Of a stretch of DNA of 8,986 nt, positions 6,301 through 8,986 are shown one piece after another. Below the pieces are notes generated by a model, which did not search any database, was not told the origin of the DNA, and saw nothing but the letters and a program-made list of their open reading frames with translations. The DNA comes from Lentisphaeria bacterium (lineage in GTDB: Bacteria; Verrucomicrobiota; Lentisphaeria; Oligosphaerales; JAFGRS01). The translations under genes and the position numbers were made by a program. How positions within the stretch are numbered: position 1 is the stretch's first letter; every line of letters begins with the position of its first letter. The stretch covers positions 1 to 8,986 of the forward strand of contig JAFGRS010000901.1 in assembly GCA_016935045.1 (NCBI GenBank), in the 5' to 3' direction.

Positions 6301-8986
6301 GGGGTCTTCGCGGGCACGGACATCGACGCCGTCAGCGCCCGCTGGCTGGGCGGCCAGATCGAGGTCTCCTACTACGTCCTGGGCAATGCCCCGGGACCCT
6401 TCCGGATCACGGTCTACGCCTCGGAGGACAGCGCCCTCGACGAGAGCGACGCGGGCGTGGCGGCCTTCCAGATCGACGATCCCAAGGCGCGTACGCCCGG
6501 ACTGCACCGCCTGAAGCTGACCGCCCCCGCCGGCATGGTGAGCACGGCCACGGACGGCGTCTTCCTGGTCTGGCTGGACTCGGAGGAACAGGTGGCGGAG
6601 TACGACGAGACCAACAACCTCACCGGCTTTGCCGTCGCTTCGGCCACCCTGTGGTCTCCCGGGGTCGACCTCGGCGGCGCCGCCAGCGCCGCGGCTTCCC
6701 TGCGCGGCCCCGCGGCAGCCGGCGTCGGCCCCAGCGTCCTGGGACCCTACCTCGCCGGCGTCGATGCCGACGTCGCCTTCGTCTTCACCCCGCCCCCGGG
6801 GACCGTGCCCGCGGCCATCGAGGCGGATGTCGACGGCATCCCCGTCGGCTTCACGGCCAACGCCGACGGCACCTGGACCGGCACCGTCGCCGTGGGCGGC
6901 CTGCCCAACGGCGCAGTGCTGACCATCCAGCCCCTCGACAGCGACGGCGAGCCAATCGGCGAGGCCCTGACCTACCCCCTGACGGTCACGGCGCGCCCCG
7001 CCTGGCTCACCTCGGGGGGCGACGTCGACACGCAGATCACCTGGGATCCCGGCAGCGGCGTCTACCGGGTCTTCCGCCGCACTTCGATCTCCGTGCAGGC
7101 CGACGCCCCGCCGGACACCCCGATCCTGGCCGGAACGATCACGGCCGTCGAGGCCGGGTCCTTCCTTGCCTTCGAGTTCTACGGCGGCAGCGTGGCCCAA
7201 CGCCGCACCGGCGCCTACTGGCGCACCACCCTCTTCGGCAGCCCCATACCCGGACTCTCCGGCGCCTTGGTGGTCGATGACAAGGGGCGCGGGACCATGA
7301 TCGAGCCCGCCGTACCGGGCGATGCCTGGTGGGAGGGACTCCTGCGCGCCCGCATCGGCGCCTGGGACGCCGCCGCGGGGGGCCTGGCGCCGGTCGCGGC
7401 GGAAGCCCGCCTGACCGTCTGCCCGGCACTGACCGCCATCCCGCCGGAGATCGGCAGCGATCTCGCCCTCCTCTCCAGCGGCACGCTCATGGACCTGGCG
7501 CTTCCCTTCGCGGCCGCCGGCGCCGGCAGCCTGGTGGACCGCACGGCACCCGACCTGATCCCCCTCGTGCCCGAAGCCCTCCGGGCCGAAGGGACTCTCA
7601 CCGCCGAGGGCACCCTGACCCTCGCCTTCCGGGTGGACGCCGCGGCCGGCACCCTCAGCAGCCTGCCCGAGGCCCGTCTCGCCCTCGATGTCGACGCGGG
7701 AGCCGCACTCGACGGCGGCGCCGTCACTGGAACGCTGGCGTTCCGGGGGACCCTCACCGCCGACACGGATGGCGACAGTGGCATGCAGGCGCGCTTCACG
7801 GCTTCCGCCCGCCGCGGGGGTGACGTCCTGGCCCTGGGCCTGGAACTGCTGGAGGCGCAGAACCTGTTCGAGCGCGGCACCTGGGTCTGGCTGCCCGGGG
7901 GTATCCATGCCAAGGTGCACGTCTCCGGCAGCGGGCCGGGGATGTCCGGCCCGGCCGGCAGGGCCGCCGAAGCGGACCTGGTGGCAACGGTGACCGCGGA
8001 CACGGCCATGCCGGCGCCCGGAGAACCGTTCACGGTGCATCTGACGGTGACCAACGCCGGCGCCGAAGCCTGCGGCGGCTCCGTCGCCCGCCTGGTCTGG
8101 AGTCGGGACGACCTGGCGGACAGCAACGACGCACTCCTCGACGGCGCCATCGCCGTGCCCGCTCTGGCGGCGGGAGACGCCTGGTCCGACGCCCGCACCG
8201 TCCAACTCCCGGGCTCGGTGGACACGCGCGTCTGGGTGGCACTCCTGGCCGACAGCACCGAACTCGTGGCGGAGGCCGACGAAGAGAACAACCAGGGCCT
8301 GGCGGCCCTCTGGGTGCGGCCCTTCGCCGCCGCCGGACCCGTACGCGATGCTCCCGCAACCGCCTTCGACCTCGGGCTGATGCTGACGGACCTCGAAGTG
8401 GGCGGGCGTGGCATGGGCGGACCCGTGCCATCGGAATGGTACCGCGTCGAATTGCCGGAAACCGGCACGGCCCGGGACCGGGCGGTCCTCATCCTCGACA
8501 ACGGTTCGCTGGCCGCCGATCTGCGGCTCTACGACGCGGCGGGGAGCCTGGCGGCCGCAGGCGAGGCCCCCGCGGCGACGCCGTGGCAGGCGGCCCTGAG
8601 CTTCGAGGGACTGCCCGCGGGCGTGTACCTGCTGCGGGTCGCTCCCGACGGCACAGCCATCGGCAACGGAACACTGGTTGTGGAGAGTACCCCCCGCCCC
8701 GCCGTCGACCTGAGCCCCGCGGCCCTGCTGCCCCCGCGGGCGGCGCGGCCGGGAGAGACCGTCGCGCTCTGGGTCACGGTGTCCAACCGCGGCAACCTGG
8801 CCGCGCCTGCCTTCACGATACGCCTGGCCAGGGAGGAAGGCGATGAGACCCTGGCCACGACGGAAGTGCCCGGACTGCCTGCCGGGATGGCCCGGGTCTG
8901 CTCCCTCTCCTTCGCCTGTCCGCCCGCTGCCCTGCCGGGGAACGCCCTGTCGCTCGTGCTCACGGTCGACTCGACGGACACCGTGG
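1..8986 (+). CDS. Giant multidomain secreted/surface protein (Ig-like, YD, dockerin, BIG2, ZU5-like, YVTN propeller, CARDB, PPC), partial at both ends
   Basis: Reading codons from base 1 gives an uninterrupted 2995-residue translation with no stop anywhere; one base of the next codon remains at the end. The frame enters and leaves the window open, so in-frame ATG codons are internal and no start or ribosome site can be chosen. Coding is supported by near-exclusive G/C third positions and by a long series of recognisable extracellular modules, all in this one frame. Those modules are Ig/cadherin-like domains, a YD repeat, dockerin EF-hand loops, BIG2-like domains, a YVTN-type propeller, three CARDB domains and two PPC-like domains. 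Such modules act outside the cytoplasm in adhesion, matrix or scaffold proteins; the specific role here is inferred, not shown. No signal peptide, transmembrane segment or sorting signal is visible, as expected for an internal fragment. The product is acidic and has only about 21 lysines. No catalytic motif was recognised. Confidence 0.95.
382..945 (+). other. Ig-like domains 3 and 4 (residues 128-315)
   Basis: Residues 128-216 are a beta-sandwich-like repeat: VHIEVTPSFPFAAGQ at its start, the phrase GHYAVSASATDVDGSVG near its end, and a closing strand at about 206-213. Residues 220-315 start with SPEVAILSPADGEMLSA, a typical opening strand of bacterial Ig-like domains. They continue through LDPETLRDGAYLLRLRATD and MAGRRRETTSLVEVYLAG. 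The pattern 'G.Y.L.v.atD..G....' is common in domains directly N-terminal to Rhs/YD regions, and that is the context here. The exact Pfam families are uncertain. Confidence 0.6.
946..1680 (+). other. Degenerate Rhs/YD-type segment with one clear YD repeat (residues 316-560)
   Basis: The segment begins with a strand leading to LRRRYDPTD and then LGPGWSLAGFELDVGDN, which resembles the 'R.YDS...G.GW.l' entry of Rhs/YD-repeat proteins. It continues with YRDGTRLYLDLPDGTRGAF, then YELG/GRPYNP- and WEFDAGQ-type phrases. A recognisable YD repeat, LRTDADGRLTSVQSETG followed by YRYDEEGRL, lies at residues 503-532; a weaker WYDYAADGSLRAEA follows at 552-565. Full Rhs shells contain dozens of YD repeats and end in a variable toxin. 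Here only about one repeat remains and no toxin follows, so this looks like a YD-derived structural module rather than a delivery cocoon. That last statement is inference. Confidence 0.65.
1681..2085 (+). other. PPC-like beta domain preceding dockerin (residues 561-695)
   Basis: The stretch contains GELTEAGQVRHYGLVID, then a run of hydrophobic strands (GVMVLGLELRCAAF, MAVVYSLEEAGRALALFEV), and ends with GTGPFELELYLPGDADG. The order 'G.l..g....Y.l.i ... G.y.l.l.l.GD' resembles bacterial pre-peptidase C-terminal (PPC) beta domains, with the last strand running directly into a dockerin loop. I infer a small beta-sandwich that supports the dockerin-like unit. Sequence identity to the family is low, so another beta-sandwich fold is possible. 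Confidence 0.45.
2086..2256 (+). other. Internal dockerin type I-like module with two EF-hand calcium loops (residues 696-752)
   Basis: Two loops match the dockerin F-hand pattern. Loop 1 runs from D697 to D708 (DADGDGDLDGAD) and places Asp at loop positions 1, 3, 5, 9 and 12. It is followed by the helix VAAILAAEG. Loop 2 runs from D730 to D741 (DADRDGLVEAAD) with Asp at 1, 3, 5 and 12 and Glu at 9, followed by a helix around AEWANRAFG. All calcium-liganding positions are therefore present in both loops. Classical dockerins bind cohesins and sit at a chain terminus; this one is buried between other domains. It may work as an internal calcium-stabilised spacer rather than a cohesin ligand, which is an inference. 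Confidence 0.8.
2260..2538 (+). other. Cadherin-like/Ig-like domain after the dockerin (residues 754-846)
   Basis: The domain opens with NHAPVVAPHTAVAVAG, the usual N-x-x-P-V start of bacterial cadherin-like (tandem Ig-type) repeats. It continues with VDVDLADFAVDADLRD, matching the 'v.v.....D.D' strand and Asp cluster. It ends with a GKATGYAEVRADDGGRTS segment and a closing strand at about residue 843, corresponding to the 'G.a.f.y.v.Dg.g..s' end of the family. A calcium-binding or spacer role is known for the family and only inferred here. Confidence 0.65.
2539..3063 (+). other. Two BIG2-like bacterial Ig domains (residues 847-1021)
   Basis: The first (847-936) has an L-rich start, then ATIASSDTSVAVVAENGAIL, ALGEGIAILTASFAG and a closing strand. 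This is the classic BIG2 order 'W.Ssd.sVA.V...G.v.a...G.a.ItA......a...V.V'. The second (937-1021) has LPPDGTLQFRVDELQAG, then VGTITPDGLFAAAAEGEVKV and a final strand ending at TIRVAAP. The 'G.It..GlftA...G...V.v' phrase is shared with BIG2-type and related domains. Both are common in bacterial adhesins and cell-surface proteins. The second is more diverged than the first. Confidence 0.65.
3082..3345 (+). other. ZU5-like domain (residues 1028-1115)
   Basis: The pattern begins with SAIGSAGGIVGDTDGLRLAV and PADAFTAEGPITITPL, matching the ZU5-like 'ig..GG.v...dG.v.l.iPa.al.e...iti..l' signature. It continues with LPDGFDPIAGFEISFAG and then QPVRMFLPVSE, which fits the '...f.p.G..f..pv.v.lP' part. 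ZU5-like domains occur in bacterial surface proteins between Ig-like modules. No HFS/HFT-type self-cleavage site of the eukaryotic ZU5-UPA kind is visible after it, so I do not propose autoproteolysis. Confidence 0.6.
3346..4035 (+). other. Unassigned beta-rich segment (residues 1116-1345)
   Basis: I do not recognise a family here. The stretch holds a Pro/Gly-rich linker (about 1138-1160, with repeated PAP and TTTPG) and several strand-like runs (DSVVWTMSSQYG, YLQVQGLMGRLDRN, VRYMMVPGLFGDLMMP, VQIN-like at 1224-1235, IKIKG-like at 1285-1290). It has about ten of the protein's few lysines when counted from residue 1004 to 1330, so composition shifts locally. It probably continues the ZU5-like module and links to the propeller region. 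An Ig-like or ZU5-associated sub-domain is possible but not shown. Confidence 0.35.
4036..4773 (+). other. First beta-propeller-like stretch and Pro-rich linker (residues 1346-1591)
   Basis: Four blade-like units are seen between about 1354 and 1510. They share a strand such as LYYFTPG, FLYILDSANRSVFAIE, VLLVTTDGNLIGVDVE or LLTVGLEDGSVLRLD, followed by a turn and a second strand. The repeated '.lyv.D...g.v..id' form is that of PQQ/YVTN/NHL-type propellers. After residue 1510 the repeat pattern breaks. A short beta-rich piece (EIDGGTVRFRLEAGLPLA, then a pair of Cys at 1552 and 1559) leads into a Thr/Pro-rich linker and a run of five prolines (1587-1591) just before the YVTN region. Whether this forms a separate propeller or contributes blades to the next one is unresolved. 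Confidence 0.5.
4774..5961 (+). other. YVTN-type beta-propeller region (residues 1592-1987)
   Basis: Clear YVTN-like blades are visible: YVYVANSGDDTLGVID (1592-1607), then VGRNPTGVVLSPDRRTVFVSN and GDGTVSVVDV (to about 1651), then GGAPGRMVVHPLESTVYVAD (1673-1692), then GMDITPDGSRLFLAS (about 1732-1746). The canonical series is 'yVaN...dtvsVId......a.i.vG..P.gva.spdg..vyV'. Later blades are more diverged: LLRYDTELG, PKPFGVRVTQ, FTVVNGRTM and GYGMAAVLFNN. A final phrase, WPDCITVGPYGQHLYATYRG followed by NQVLVYDT, closes the region at about 1987. At roughly 396 residues it is long enough for a seven-bladed propeller with insertions. Such domains serve as surface or S-layer-like binding platforms; the ligand is unknown. 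Confidence 0.75.
5962..6294 (+). other. Acidic helical segment between propeller and CARDB (residues 1988-2098)
   Basis: Unlike its neighbours, this stretch looks helical. It has VLIQLWLDLFRLVNPEAV at its start, then RKPLERLIEEFVEVVNEDED (about 2016-2035), then WMAQLIAAHPAF and SLAAQIRLTLG. Hydrophobic residues recur every three to four positions, and acidic residues cluster near 2023-2038. No family was recognised. It could be a helical insertion, a linker that sets the angle between propeller and CARDB units, or a partner-binding piece. No coiled-coil heptads long enough to call are present. Confidence 0.4.
6310..6642 (+). repeat. CARDB domain 1 (residues 2104-2214)
   Basis: The segment carries GQIEVSYYVLGNAPGPFRIT, then VYASEDSALDESDAGVAAF, and ends with DGVFLVWLDSEEQVAEYDETNN (split by the DSEEQ turn). 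CARDB (cell adhesion related domain in bacteria) repeats have the form 'v...v.N.G......v..yLS.D..ld..D......v..L..G ... y.l.a..D....v.E.dE.NN'. The closing D-E-T-N-N at 2202-2206 is the most diagnostic feature. It is the first of three CARDB copies in this window and is diverged from the others at DNA level. Confidence 0.75.
6706..7002 (+). other. Ig-like domain between CARDB copies (residues 2236-2334)
   Basis: The stretch holds ADVAFVFTPPPGTVPAAIEA, then VDGIPVGFTANADGTWTGTV and the strand AVLTIQPLDSDGEPIG, closing at PLTVTARPAWL. The sequence 'v.vdG..v.f....dGtWt.tv....l..G..ltiq..D.dG..ig' resembles the bacterial Ig-like domains common in giant adhesins. The upstream Ala/Gly-rich stretch (2224-2240) is probably a flexible linker. 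The family is not certain. Confidence 0.5.
7003..7965 (+). other. Unassigned beta-rich region (residues 2335-2655)
   Basis: I do not recognise a family over these roughly 320 residues. Strand-like runs include VYRVFRRTSISVQAD, FLAFEFYGGSVAQ, YWRTTLFG, and a pair of near-identical short strands GTLTAEGTLTLAF at 2531-2543. Two later phrases, GAVTGTLAFRGTLTADTDGD and RGTWVWLPGGIHAKVHVSG, suggest a beta-solenoid or beta-sandwich pattern rather than helices. A short Asp loop, DTDGDSG at 2588-2594, resembles the start of a calcium loop, but positions 9 and 12 are not acidic, so I do not call it an EF-hand. Confidence 0.3.
7972..8325 (+). repeat. CARDB domain 2 (residues 2658-2775)
   Basis: This is the best CARDB match in the window. 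It opens with ADLVATVTADTAMPAPGEPF, continues with VHLTVTNAGAEACGGS, and has LVWSRDDLADSNDALLDG, matching 'yLS.D..ld.nD.ll'. It then has PALAAGDAW, the family's 'v.aLaaG.s'. It ends with VWVALLADSTELVAEADEEN and N at 2763-2764, matching the 'y.l.a.vD....v.E.dE.NN' finish. CARDB repeats are associated with cell adhesion in bacteria; specificity is unknown. Confidence 0.85.
8350..8688 (+). other. PPC-like (bacterial pre-peptidase C-terminal) domain (residues 2784-2896)
   Basis: The domain shows EWYRVELPETGTARDRAVLI, then LAADLRLYDAAGSLAAAG and LSFEGLPAGVYLLRVAPDG. This is the PPC order 'D.y.v.l...g..l.v.l......dl.L.lyd..g..la.......l...lpaG.Y.l.V'. PPC domains are small beta-sandwiches found in secreted and surface proteins, often beside other repeats. 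Here it sits between CARDB copies 2 and 3, with no protease domain in the window. Confidence 0.75.
8695..8986 (+). repeat. CARDB domain 3, truncated by the window edge (residues 2899-2995)
   Basis: The segment begins with AVDLSPAALLPPRAARPGET and VALWVTVSNRGNLAAPAFTI, the family's opening 'pDL......v..G..v.v...v.N.G...a..f.v.l'. It continues with VPGLPAGMARVCSLSFACP, and the window ends in LSLVLTVDSTDTV, where the family's 'l...vD....v.E..E.NN' finish would start. The closing motif lies beyond the window. The tandem with CARDB 2 separated by a PPC-like unit suggests a CARDB-PPC repeat that may continue downstream. Confidence 0.7.

Noticed and set aside
7762..7797. Third EF-hand-like loop (DTDGDSG, residues 2588-2594)
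   Set aside because: Positions 9 and 12 of the loop are Gln and Phe, so key calcium ligands are missing and no second loop follows.
1705..8205. Very long open frame on the minus strand (2166 codons with a Met start)
   Set aside because: It is codon-aligned with frame 1 and exists because the sense gene lacks TTA, CTA and TCA codons there. Its translation is Gly/Arg/Asp/Val-rich with no domain or motif I recognise, while the plus frame carries a consistent series of known modules.
7215..8501. Minus-strand open frame of 428 codons
   Set aside because: Ser/Arg/Ala-rich shadow with no recognisable domain; the sense frame encodes the beta-rich block, CARDB 2 and the start of the PPC-like domain there.

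Overview
The window appears to be one piece of one very large gene. Frame 1 of the + strand is open from the first to the last base, so all 8986 bases encode an internal fragment of at least 2995 residues. Neither the start codon nor the stop codon lies in the window. There is no intergenic space, and I see no promoter, terminator, RNA gene, mobile element or CRISPR array. The DNA is very GC-rich by eye, and codon third positions in frame 1 are almost always G or C. The protein is acidic and extremely lysine-poor.

The fragment reads as a multidomain, mostly beta-stranded secreted or cell-surface protein built like beads on a string. From the N-terminal side it shows: the tail of one Ig-like domain and three more Ig/cadherin-like domains (residues 1-315); a degenerate Rhs/YD-type segment with one clear YD repeat (316-560); a PPC-like beta domain followed by an internal dockerin-type pair of EF-hand loops (561-752); a cadherin-like domain (754-846); two BIG2-like domains (847-1021); a ZU5-like domain (1028-1115); and a stretch I cannot assign (1116-1345). 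A first beta-propeller-like stretch (1346-1510) is followed by a linker ending in five prolines and then by a long YVTN-type propeller region (1592-1987). Next come an unusually helical acidic segment (1988-2098), a CARDB domain (2104-2214), an Ig-like domain (2236-2334), a second unassigned beta-rich stretch (2335-2655), a second CARDB domain, a PPC-like domain, and a third CARDB domain cut off by the window end.

This mixture of dockerin, CARDB, YVTN, YD and Ig-like modules in a giant protein is, from general knowledge, typical of large extracellular proteins of environmental bacteria such as Planctomycetota-like or other GC-rich lineages. The taxon is an inference; the window has no marker that fixes it. 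The likely role is adhesion, surface display or scaffolding, with calcium-stabilised modules. No catalytic site was recognised, so no enzymatic function is claimed.

The opposite strand carries a very long open frame (about 2166 codons with a Met start). It is an antisense artefact of codon choice in the real gene. I found no multi-gene system here; the interest lies in the architecture and composition of this one protein.
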